Of a stretch of DNA of 12,777 nucleotides, positions 6,839 to 12,777 are shown one piece after another. Every line of letters begins with the position of its first letter. The first letter of the stretch is position 1. Made by a program: the position numbers and the translations under genes. This DNA comes from Methanobacterium sp. PtaU1.Bin097 (lineage in GTDB: Archaea; Methanobacteriota; Methanobacteria; Methanobacteriales; Methanobacteriaceae), in NCBI GenBank assembly GCA_002067325.1, contig MVQY01000174.1, positions 1-12,777 of the forward strand, written 5' to 3'. The notes under the pieces are model-generated. The model saw only the letters and a list, made by a program, of their open reading frames with translations, searched no databases and had not been told where the DNA came from.

Positions 6839-7564
6839 CTATTTCAAAATACGCATCCTCTCAGAGAGGGGAACTGCCAGGTCCATGACGTTGCCGTTCA
6901 TGTATGCGGTGATGGACATGATAACACTACCGGGTATAACATAGGATGGTGAGCCTCTCTCCACCAGGTAGACGTTCTTGTTTCCCAGGGCGGCTCCCAT
7001 CATAGCACCGGCGACTATTCCCATACTCTCAATATCCTCTATGGTCGCAGCTACCACCGGGTCATCAGTCTGGTCTGAAACATAGCCAACACCGGGTATT
7101 TTCTGTGGACCGTCCTGTATTTGGCTGCTGGTGTCGGTGACACCGTCCATGTCCTGGGCAGCCTGGAGGGCCGAATTTGCAACTTTACCTACAAATGATT
7201 CTCCCCCATAAGTGTCGAATGAGACTATTAAAGCGTCCGGGTAACGGTCCTGTCTGATAGTTGCCTCGGCGTAGGATATTCCTTCACCGGCTCCTTCTGG
7301 TGTGGGTGATATGCCCTCTACATCACCTATATCTTCAGCGTTATTTCTTAAAATCTCCACTATGGCGGCGTTTATCTCTTCTAATTTATCATCCGGAACG
7401 AATGCACTTATAACCAGGTCATCACCGGTTATATTGGTCAATTCGGCTGAGTGTGCGCCTAGTTCCAGTAATTGGGGGATGTTCTGTTCCACACTACTTA
7501 TCAGGTTCCAGCTGCAGGAAACATCGTTGTTAGAGATATCTGCACCGATGGAAGTTAATTTCAA
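6839..7564 (-). CDS. Conserved hypothetical protein, not identified
   Basis: I do not recognise an assigned function. From the preferred start it has 241 residues, is soluble and acidic, with no signal peptide. The N-terminal part (1-75) looks like an alpha/beta unit: ISNNDVSCSW, LGAHSAELTNITGDDLVISAFV, then a helix to about 75. A flexible Pro/Gly-rich segment (84-97, GISPTPEGAGEG) follows. The second half contains IVSFDTYGGESFVGKVAN (113-130), IPGVGYVSDQTDDPVVAAT (156-174), a Gly/Ala/Met-rich stretch GIVAGAMMGAALGNKNVYLV (182-201), and RGSPSYVIPGSVI (203-215). Gly-rich loops and DTYGGES suggest a ligand-binding or enzymatic fold, but this is inference. The upstream TTG at 7579 overlaps the Shine-Dalgarno AAGGTGA (7570-7576); TTG at 7564, five bases later, is the better start. 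It precedes sucD and hmgA on the same strand, which hints at a core-metabolic role. Confidence 0.8.
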   Translation of the reverse strand: MKLTSIGADISNNDVSCSWNLISSVEQNIPQLLELGAHSAELTNITGDDLVISAFVPDDKLEEINAAIVEILRNNAEDIGDVEGISPTPEGAGEGISYAEATIRQDRYPDALIVSFDTYGGESFVGKVANSALQAAQDMDGVTDTSSQIQDGPQKIPGVGYVSDQTDDPVVAATIEDIESMGIVAGAMMGAALGNKNVYLVERGSPSYVIPGSVIMSITAYMNGNVMDLAVPLSERMRILK

Positions 7565-7604
7565 TATGTTCACCTTCAAGTATCAAATTTTCACTGATTA
7601 AAAA

Positions 7605-7612
7605 ATTTAAAT
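7605..7612 (-). promoter_or_regulatory. Candidate TATA box of the conserved hypothetical gene
   Basis: ATTTAAAT, read on the minus strand followed by TTTTTTAATC, predicts transcription starting near 7582. The leader would be about 18 bases to the TTG at 7564 and would just include the AAGGTGA ribosome binding site, which supports that start over 7579. Confidence 0.35.
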
Positions 7613-7642
7613 AGTAATATCTACATCATATTTACCTATTTC

Positions 7643-7669
7643 ACATAATTATATGTAATTGAATGTAAT
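7643..7669. promoter_or_regulatory. Possible operator upstream of the ABC exporter
   Basis: A near-palindrome ACATAATTATATGT (7643-7656) overlaps a direct repeat TGTAAT at 7654-7659 and 7664-7669. The copies are ten bases, about one helical turn, apart. The cluster ends about 9 bases before the exporter TATA box and lies upstream of the divergent gene. This is a suggestive regulator site only. Confidence 0.3.
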
Positions 7670-7677
7670 GATTAAAC

Positions 7678-7698
7678 TATATAAAACGGATATAAAAA
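7678..7698 (+). promoter_or_regulatory. TATA box region of the ABC exporter operon
   Basis: Two TATA-like elements, TATATAAAA (7678-7686) and TATAAAAA (7691-7698), lie about 75-95 bases before the TTG start. They would give a leader of roughly 55-70 bases. Confidence 0.45.
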
Positions 7699-7774
7699 TT
7701 TTTTAATAATAAAACTCGTTCTTCTTCATGAAAATTTGATAAACAAGAATAATCAACGGGAGTGTTGATGGAAA

Positions 7775-8698
7775 TTGATTGATACACTGAACCTCACCCG
7801 GAAATTCGGTGATTTAACAGCGGTAGATGGATTAACCTTACAGGTTGATGAGGGAGAGATCTTCGGTTTCCTGGGACCGAACGGCGCAGGAAAGACCACC
7901 ACAGTGAGGATGCTCAGCTGTCTAATCTCAAAGACCAGTGGGGAAGCCAGTCTAGCCGGTTACCAGGTGGATGACCCGGAGGATTCCCTGAAGATCAGGA
8001 AGATCATAGGTTTGCTCCCGGAAAATGTGGGTCTCTATGATGCCTTAAGTGCCTATGATAACCTCGATTTTTATGGCCGGTTATACGAATGCCCAGAGGC
8101 ACGGAGGAGAGAAAATATTGAACATTTCCTGAAGATGCTGGGGCTCTGGGATAAAAGGGATGTCAGTGCCGGCCAGTTTTCCAAGGGAATGAAGCAAAAA
8201 CTGGCCATCGCCCGGGCGCTTATCCATGATCCAAAAGTACTCTTCCTGGACGAGCCAACAGCAAACCTGGACCCAGAATCGGCAAAGACAGTAAGGGATT
8301 TCATACTGCAATTGAAGAAGGAGAAGAAAACCACCATATTCCTAAACACCCATAATCTGGACGAGGCACAGAGGGTCTGCGACCAGATAGGAATATTCAA
8401 CGGTAAACTAATGGCCCTGGGCACCCCGGCAGAGCTTGAAGAATCAGTCTGGGGTAATAAAACAGTGGTTCAAGTGGAGAAAGTAACGGATGCCATACTT
8501 TCGGCCCTGGATAAATTACCACTGAAAAGTATGGTGGTGGATGAGGGCAGACTCACCATCGATGTAACTGAAGCAGATAAAGAGAATCCGGCCATTGTTG
8601 ATGCTATAGTGGGTGCGGGTGGTAAGATTCAATATGTTACCCGGCTGAGTTCCACCCTGGAAGATGCGTACCTGAAATTCGTGAGGCAGGAAAAATGA
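7775..8698 (+). CDS. ABC transporter ATPase (ABC-2 exporter type)
   Basis: Nucleotide-binding subunit of an ABC-2 export system, 307 residues. The Walker A motif is GPNGAGKTT (34-42), and the Q-loop position is LPEN (81-84). The signature is FSKGMKQKLAIARAL (135-149), the GMKQ variant common in drug, bacitracin and sodium exporters. Walker B is VLFLDEPTANLDPES (155-169) with catalytic Glu160, and the switch histidine is His193 in NTHNLDEA. The C-terminal 100 residues form the accessory domain usual for NatA/CcmA-like ATPases. The only possible in-frame start is TTG at 7775, since TGA at 7766-7768 closes the frame upstream. GGGAG/GGAGTG (7758-7764) provides the ribosome binding site. The stop overlaps the permease ATG by four bases, so the two are translationally coupled. 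The substrate is unknown. Confidence 0.95.
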   Translation: MIDTLNLTRKFGDLTAVDGLTLQVDEGEIFGFLGPNGAGKTTTVRMLSCLISKTSGEASLAGYQVDDPEDSLKIRKIIGLLPENVGLYDALSAYDNLDFYGRLYECPEARRRENIEHFLKMLGLWDKRDVSAGQFSKGMKQKLAIARALIHDPKVLFLDEPTANLDPESAKTVRDFILQLKKEKKTTIFLNTHNLDEAQRVCDQIGIFNGKLMALGTPAELEESVWGNKTVVQVEKVTDAILSALDKLPLKSMVVDEGRLTIDVTEADKENPAIVDAIVGAGGKIQYVTRLSSTLEDAYLKFVRQEK

Positions 8699-9411
8699 AA
8701 CTCAACAAATCATGGATCATTGCTGGTAAGGACTTTAAAATATTCCGGAAGAAAAAACGTATCCTCTACGCACTGATAATTCTCCCACTCCTGCTTTCGG
8801 TTGGCTTGCCATTGTTCCTTATATCTACATTAGAATCTGCAGATCCAGGAGAGGTAGCAATAATACTCAATGCATTTTCATTTTTTTACATCATTCTGGC
8901 TTACATACTACCCAATTCCCTGGCAGCATACAGCATTTTAGGGGAGAAGATAGAACATAGTTTAGAACCCCTCCTGGCAACACCCCTAACCGATGGTGAG
9001 CTTTTACTGGGGAAGATGATAGCTTCCTTTTTACCCTGTGTGGCCATGATCTATCTTGGTTCTGTAATTTTCATGGCATTATCCGATGTAACTACCGGTA
9101 CTCTTTACTTCCCCAACTGGACGATGGCATTTATTCTAATTATAGCCGTACCCTTAGCTTCCATCTTAAGCATTCAACTGAACATCATAATATCTTCCCG
9201 GGTTAACGATGTGAGAACTGCCAATCAGCTGGGACTACTCCTGTTTATACCATTTATAGCAGTGTACATATTACTAACCACGAACATGGTGTCTTTAAAT
9301 ATACTCAACCTACTTATAGTCTCAGCAGTCCTCTTAATCATCGATGTGGCATTATTTTATGTAAACAAGGCCACCTTCAACCGGGATAAGATACTTACCA
9401 AATGGAAGTGA
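8695..9411 (+). CDS. ABC-2 type transporter permease
   Basis: Membrane subunit partner of the preceding ATPase, 238 residues. Six hydrophobic segments are visible near residues 23-44, 55-78, 106-129, 142-165, 179-196 and 201-223. The amphipathic coupling segment GEKIEHSLEPLLATPLTDGE (83-102) matches the 'GEKE.GTLEpLLatPl' signature of ABC-2 permeases and is expected to contact the ATPase. ISSRVNDVRTANQLG (166-180) is a second typical element. A basic cytoplasmic N terminus (KDFKIFRKKKR) precedes helix 1. One six-helix permease plus one ATPase implies a homodimeric exporter. What it exports cannot be read from the sequence; NatB-like cation export and lipid or drug export are all possible. Confidence 0.92.
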   Translation: MKLNKSWIIAGKDFKIFRKKKRILYALIILPLLLSVGLPLFLISTLESADPGEVAIILNAFSFFYIILAYILPNSLAAYSILGEKIEHSLEPLLATPLTDGELLLGKMIASFLPCVAMIYLGSVIFMALSDVTTGTLYFPNWTMAFILIIAVPLASILSIQLNIIISSRVNDVRTANQLGLLLFIPFIAVYILLTTNMVSLNILNLLIVSAVLLIIDVALFYVNKATFNRDKILTKWK

Positions 9412-9482
9412 ACTATCACCAAATAAATTTAGGGGTTCATGGTAAACTTAATGATGATAATCGTTAAGATATGGATGGATAA

Positions 9483-9510
9483 TAAGAAGATGAATCTAAG
9501 AAGATGAATC
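9483..9510 (+). repeat. Perfect 14-bp tandem duplication upstream of aroD
   Basis: TAAGAAGATGAATC occurs twice back to back (9483-9496 and 9497-9510) in the 150-bp gap between the permease and aroD. It is not inverted and overlaps no recognised promoter motif. Confidence 0.85.
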
Positions 9511-9562
9511 CATTTCCCAAAATTACATTCACGAAGAAATAAACCCATAGGTGCATAACACA

Positions 9563-10237
9563 ATGCCTGTAAAAACAATGATATGCGTCCCTATTTTCCA
9601 GCCAAATTTAAAATCTGCCCGATTAACAGCTGATAAGGCCCTGAAACTGGGAGCTGATATACTGGAGCTCAGGATAGACGCACTCCAGGATCCGGATATT
9701 CAAGAGGTAATAAACTTCATAGACTCACTGGATGGTCGGGTAATAGCCACCAACAGAACAGCCCGGGAAGGAGGGTTATTTAAAGGTTCTGAGGAGGAGA
9801 GAACTGAAATCCTCTCTGATGTAGCGGGACACGCCCGATATGTGGATATAGAACTGCAAACTGGGGAAAAATTACGATCCAGGGTTATCAAAAAGTCGGG
9901 CTCCAGCATAGTTTCCTTCCACGACTTCGAAAAAACCCCTAGTGTGGATGAGCTACTGGAGATAGTAAGACAGGAGAAGGAGCTGGGGGACCTGGCCAAA
10001 TTCGCGGTGATGCCCCGCAACCTGGAGGACACCCTTACCGTTTTCCAGGTACTCTTACAAGTGGAAGATACCATCGGGATATCCATGGGAAATCTCGGCG
10101 GATACACCAGGGTAACTGCCGGTCTTTTCGGTTCACCAATCACCTATGCATCTTTAGATGGGGGATCAGCTCCAGGACAGCTTGATCTTAAGACTACAAG
10201 ACTATTTTTAGATAAATTCACGGACGTGGACAGATGA
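9563..10237 (+). CDS. aroD: 3-dehydroquinate dehydratase, type I
   Basis: Dehydrates 3-dehydroquinate to 3-dehydroshikimate through a Schiff base; it acts one step before the aroE product of this window. It has 224 residues, the compact monofunctional type I form. ELR (35-37) binds substrate, REGGLFKGSEEER (68-80) is the family loop, catalytic His120 is in IVSFHDF, and the Schiff-base Lys146 is in LAKFAVMP. ISMGNLGGYTRV and FGSPITYASLDGGSAPGQL form the conserved C-terminal lid. An in-frame GTG at 9551 is part of the Shine-Dalgarno GGTG (9550-9553). ATG at 9563, nine bases further on, is therefore preferred. The stop overlaps the start of the S26-type peptidase gene by four bases. Confidence 0.95.
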   Translation: MPVKTMICVPIFQPNLKSARLTADKALKLGADILELRIDALQDPDIQEVINFIDSLDGRVIATNRTAREGGLFKGSEEERTEILSDVAGHARYVDIELQTGEKLRSRVIKKSGSSIVSFHDFEKTPSVDELLEIVRQEKELGDLAKFAVMPRNLEDTLTVFQVLLQVEDTIGISMGNLGGYTRVTAGLFGSPITYASLDGGSAPGQLDLKTTRLFLDKFTDVDR

Positions 10238-10845
10238 AAATTAGAAATATCCTGATAATAGCCCTGCTGGTTCTACTAACCACCTCTACATCTGCCTGTA
10301 TCTACCTTGAACCTTCAAAGAATGTGGAGGTCACCATTAAAACCAACGGTTCAGACATCCAGGTAGAAACACCCCATACACTCTTATTTTTCAACACAAT
10401 TCCCACATCCATGCAGATGGAAATGGAAAATAAAGCATTAGAAGACGTATATAGTGATACCAGTACTGTCGAGAGTATTGAAAATGATATGCAGGATATA
10501 GCTGAGGCTTATGACTACAACGTCACGGTGACTATAGACTCACAGTTTGGCACTGATAAACTACCCATGGTCGCCACAGTAAAGGGCACATCCATGCTCC
10601 CCACCCTCCATGAAGGTCAAGAGGTGGTATTACTTAAAACTAAGGATATTAAGGTGGGAGATATAGTGGTGGCCCGTCACCCTGAACACGGATTAATAGT
10701 TAAGAGAGTAGCCCAGATAAAGGGCGACCAGGTCTACTTAATGAGCGACAACCGAGAAGTAACCATAACGAATAATATGATTATCAAGGGCCTGGACACC
10801 TGGCTCCCCACAGAGGATGTGGTTGGAGTGGTTATGGAATATTAA
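10234..10845 (+). CDS. Lipobox-bearing S24/S26-type serine peptidase
   Basis: A 203-residue exported or membrane-anchored protein. Residues 1-21 form a signal segment (MKIRNILIIALLVLLTTSTSA) with Cys22 at a lipobox-like TSAC, so lipid anchoring is possible. Residues about 30-112 are unrecognised, with a beta-rich part, a helical part (57-92) and another strand. The C-terminal domain (113-203) is an S26 fold: VKGTSMLPTL with nucleophile Ser120, KVGDIVVARH (140-149), LIVKRVAQIKGD with Lys157 placed like the general base of bacterial signal peptidase I, and LMSDNRE matching the 'gDN' box. Known archaeal signal peptidases use His instead of this Lys, so this is probably not the main SecP enzyme. 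ATG overlaps the aroD stop by four bases, implying coupled translation. Substrate and role are unknown. Confidence 0.85.
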   Translation: MKIRNILIIALLVLLTTSTSACIYLEPSKNVEVTIKTNGSDIQVETPHTLLFFNTIPTSMQMEMENKALEDVYSDTSTVESIENDMQDIAEAYDYNVTVTIDSQFGTDKLPMVATVKGTSMLPTLHEGQEVVLLKTKDIKVGDIVVARHPEHGLIVKRVAQIKGDQVYLMSDNREVTITNNMIIKGLDTWLPTEDVVGVVMEY

Positions 10846-10865
10846 ATGTTTAAGAAGTAATTAAT

Positions 10866-10957
10866 TGGTTGTTGTCTTTAAAAATAAAAAGGATTGTTGT
10901 CTTAAATAAAAAAGGATTTAAAAAAATATTATCTCTTCAAAATAAAAAAGGAATTTA
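10866..10957 (-). terminator. Repeated T-tract terminator array of htpX
   Basis: On the minus strand this gap holds three copies of a motif close to ATTCCTTTTTTATTTT or ATCCTTTTTTATTT, complementary to the plus-strand A-runs near 10881-10894, 10905-10917 and 10941-10952. A TTGTTGTCTT element also repeats at 10868-10877 and 10894-10903 on the plus strand. Successive oligo-T tracts beyond the htpX stop fit stepwise archaeal termination at a convergent junction. Confidence 0.5.
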
Positions 10958-10986
10958 AAAAACTGTTTTTCAATTTGAACCTGCTT

Positions 10987-11946
10987 TTAACTCATTTCAG
11001 ACAGTCTTTTAACCCTTTTAACCATGTTGGGGTGGGTGGAGAGTACTTCCATGATCTGACTGCCGGTACCTACCTTGGTCTGGTGGTATTTTAGTTCATT
11101 CAGTTCAACTTCACTGATGGTTCCATCCCTATCAAGGTCCAGTTGTTGTAAGTCACTGATCACATCACTGGAACTGGAGATGTCGTTGACGAAGAAGGCT
11201 TTCACACCCTCAACTTCCTTCTTTTCCCTTTTATCTGCTACAGCTGAGCTATAGGTAAGTTTGTAAAGTGCGCTGGCCAGTTCATGTGGTGGGTTTCCCA
11301 GTTCTATACTTCCCTGGTCTGCGTAGTACTCCCTGACTCGTGACACGAAGAGAACTATCAGTTCTGACAAGGCATATCCTATTAAGGCCACTATCCCGAT
11401 GAGCCCGGCGTTATCATTTCTACCTCCACTGAAGAGAGTGCTGATGAATATGTAGTAGAAGATCAGTGGAACGGCGCTGATCATGGTTATCACCGCCATG
11501 TCCCGGTGGTTGATGTGGGATAGTTCATGCCCCAGGACAGCTCTTAATTCTCCTTCATCCAATATTTGAAGTAATCCCCTGGTTACGCAGACTCTACCGT
11601 CACTTTTGGTTCTCCCAAAGGCGAATGCGTTGGGTATGTTCACTTCAGAGATTCCTACCTTTGGTTTGGGGATGCCGGCCCTCATGGCCAGATCTTCCAC
11701 CATGGCATGGAGTTTAGGGGCCTCATGGGGTTCTACATATCTCACCCGCATGGTCATTTCCACCAGTTTCGGTCCCAGGAGATACTGGCCTACTACTATG
11801 GCCACAGCCAGTATAGCATAGAAGGTAAGGTTCCCGAAGTGCAGGAAATATCCGGCCAGTGTAACAATCACATAGATTAAGAAAAATAATAGGGCAATTG
11901 CTAAATATAGCCGCATGGTTAATCTTAACGTTCCCATTTTCTTCAT
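10987..11946 (-). CDS. htpX: HtpX-type membrane zinc metalloprotease (M48) with EF-hand
   Basis: An integral membrane M48 protease that in characterised bacteria degrades damaged membrane proteins. It has 319 residues. Hydrophobic segments lie near 14-34, 40-57, 152-171 and 182-201. The zinc motif is GHELSHINH, with His140, Glu141 and His144; the third ligand is Glu206 in VREYYAD. NAFAFGR (106-112) is the substrate-edge strand typical of the family, and STHPNMVKRVKRL closes the C terminus. Unusually, residues 270-281 (DLDRDGTISEVE) form a textbook EF-hand calcium loop flanked by helices, placed where ordinary HtpX has a variable linker. GGTGAT (complement of 11953-11958) is a perfect ribosome binding site for ATG at 11946. 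The gene converges with the aroD-peptidase operon. Confidence 0.94.
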   Translation of the reverse strand: MKKMGTLRLTMRLYLAIALLFFLIYVIVTLAGYFLHFGNLTFYAILAVAIVVGQYLLGPKLVEMTMRVRYVEPHEAPKLHAMVEDLAMRAGIPKPKVGISEVNIPNAFAFGRTKSDGRVCVTRGLLQILDEGELRAVLGHELSHINHRDMAVITMISAVPLIFYYIFISTLFSGGRNDNAGLIGIVALIGYALSELIVLFVSRVREYYADQGSIELGNPPHELASALYKLTYSSAVADKREKKEVEGVKAFFVNDISSSSDVISDLQQLDLDRDGTISEVELNELKYHQTKVGTGSQIMEVLSTHPNMVKRVKRLSEMS

Positions 11947-11979
11947 TTTTTTATCACCTAAATGTTCACATTCATAATA

Positions 11980-12008
11980 TCTGATGTCCTATATAAATAT
12001 TTCTGATG
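11980..12008. promoter_or_regulatory. htpX TATA box flanked by TCTGATG repeats
   Basis: The minus strand carries TTTATATA (complement of 11990-11997), about 45-50 bases before the htpX ATG and well placed for a 20-25 base leader. TCTGATG occurs at 11980-11986 and 12002-12008, 22 bases (about two helical turns) apart, bracketing the TATA box. The TATA call is good; the repeats as an operator are inference. Confidence 0.5.
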
Positions 12009-12018
12009 AATAATCTAA

Positions 12019-12028
12019 TTTTTTATAT
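12019..12028 (+). promoter_or_regulatory. Candidate TATA box of the terminal sensor gene
   Basis: TTTTTTATATG lies about 21-30 bases before the ATG at 12049. At this distance transcription would begin at or very near the start codon, suggesting a leaderless or nearly leaderless mRNA. Confidence 0.35.
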
Positions 12029-12048
12029 GACTAAGTTCAAGGAAATTC

Positions 12049-12777
12049 ATGAATAATTTACCAGGTCCTGAAAGGGAATTAATCTCTTTAAAAAACGCTG
12101 CAATTTTTGGTGCGGCATTGATAATTGGGTCGGTACTTTATTTATTAACTAATCAAAGTATGGAAATAAATATTAAATTCTTTGATTTTATAGTTCCTCT
12201 GGTAGGATTTCTTTCCTTTTCATGTTTAATATATGCCGCAAAGAGGTCTAGAATTTATGGAAAACGTGTTTATCTTGCCTGGTTATTCATTGCATTTTCC
12301 ATATTGCTGTACGTTATAGGAGATACAATATGGGCTTTTATGGAGGTTGTTTCACATGTACAACCTTTTCCATCCACCGCCGATATATTTTATTTGTTAT
12401 ATTATTTATTTTTCATAATAGGACTATTTTTAATGTTCAGGTCTCTTGATAATCCTGAAAATATTTATAAAACTATTTTAGATGCCTCGATTGTGGTGGT
12501 TTCCGCTATATGGATTTTCTGGAACACTTTGTCTGTTTTTATTATTGCTCAAGGAACTACATCGGCGTTTTCTTTATATTTATTTTATATAATTCGAGAT
12601 TTTGTTATATTTATGCTTCTAATAAATTTAGCACTTAAACAAGTAAATAAATGGGATAAAAATCCTATCATATTATTGACCGCGGCTCTTTTAGTTCAAT
12701 TCATAACAGATTTAGTTATTACCTATCAATTTTCCAGTGGAATTTATGTGTCAGGTCAGTTTACTGAAATTGGCTGG
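12049..12777 (+). CDS. Membrane domain of a probable sensor protein (partial)
   Basis: The reading frame is open from ATG at 12049 to the window end (243 residues visible, no stop), so the C-terminal part is missing. The visible part is almost entirely membrane: hydrophobic helices near residues 17-33 (AAIFGAALIIGSVLYLL), 46-62, 76-96 (YLAWLFIAFSILLYVIGD), 112-130 and several more. IGDTIWAF followed by PFPSTADIFYLLYYLFF resembles the 'GD..W......PS.aDvfYl..Y' pattern of N-terminal sensor domains found in front of PAS/histidine kinase or GGDEF modules. In Methanobacterium such domains are commonly followed by PAS and histidine kinase domains, but the output domain here is outside the window. 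Base composition is strikingly A+T-rich compared with htpX. Only a weak GGAA ribosome binding site precedes the ATG. Confidence 0.75.
   Translation, partial: MNNLPGPERELISLKNAAIFGAALIIGSVLYLLTNQSMEINIKFFDFIVPLVGFLSFSCLIYAAKRSRIYGKRVYLAWLFIAFSILLYVIGDTIWAFMEVVSHVQPFPSTADIFYLLYYLFFIIGLFLMFRSLDNPENIYKTILDASIVVVSAIWIFWNTLSVFIIAQGTTSAFSLYLFYIIRDFVIFMLLINLALKQVNKWDKNPIILLTAALLVQFITDLVITYQFSSGIYVSGQFTEIGW

Noticed and set aside
7768..7782. A four-residue leader ORF (ATG GAA ATT GAT TGA) overlapping the ABC ATPase start
   Set aside because: Probably accidental. The ATG is well placed after GGGAG, but a 4-codon leader has no supporting evidence and the ATPase TTG fits the same ribosome binding site.
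9439..9507. A 22-codon open frame (MVNLMMIIVKIW...) preceded by AGGGG, before aroD
   Set aside because: Too short to support, close spacing of the putative ribosome binding site, and its 3' end is made of the 14-bp tandem repeat; no independent sign of coding.

Overview
The window looks like a chromosomal segment of a methanogenic archaeon of the Methanobacteriales, most likely Methanobacterium or a close relative. The evidence is an archaeal-type gene set: class I HMG-CoA reductase for isoprenoid lipids, a stand-alone succinyl-CoA synthetase alpha subunit, archaeal-length type I 3-dehydroquinate dehydratase, DUF5518 and TIGR00267-type membrane proteins. Translation signals also fit, with GGTG/GGTGAT Shine-Dalgarno sequences and frequent TTG starts, as do TATA-box promoters and oligo-T terminators without hairpins. 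The species assignment is inference.

Layout, left to right. (1) 94-480 (+): an A+T-rich gene for a small DUF2283-like protein. (2) 595-2356 (+): shikimate dehydrogenase (aroE), then a TatD-like metal-dependent hydrolase. (3) 2450-2836 (-) and 3000-3779 (+): a divergent pair, a four-helix DUF5518-type membrane protein and an LCM/PPM1-type SAM methyltransferase. (4) 3859-7564 (-): four genes on the minus strand, in transcription order a conserved hypothetical, sucD, hmgA and a VIT1/CCC1-like membrane protein. (5) 7775-9411 (+): an ABC-2 exporter, ATPase and permease overlapping by 4 bp. (6) 9563-10845 (+): aroD overlapping by 4 bp a lipobox-bearing S26-type serine peptidase. (7) 10987-11946 (-): an HtpX-type M48 membrane metalloprotease carrying a canonical EF-hand loop. 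(8) 12049 to the window end (+): the membrane part of a probable sensor protein, cut by the window edge.

Functionally the segment is mostly housekeeping. aroE and aroD serve the shikimate pathway, sucD the partial reductive TCA route to 2-oxoglutarate, and hmgA the mevalonate supply for archaeal lipids. Membrane and envelope functions (exporter, S26-type peptidase, HtpX, two small membrane proteins) are interspersed. The genes at both edges (DUF2283-like and sensor) are visibly richer in A+T than the core and look like accessory genes.

I found no CRISPR array, tRNA, rRNA, insertion sequence or recognisable defence system, and no complete undescribed multi-gene system. The best leads are the EF-hand inside HtpX, the lipobox Ser/Lys peptidase translationally coupled to aroD, and short tandem repeats that recur just after stop codons, several of them multiplying oligo-T terminator tracts. 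No gap between genes exceeds 300 bases; the longest, about 210 bp at 7565-7774, holds divergent promoters.
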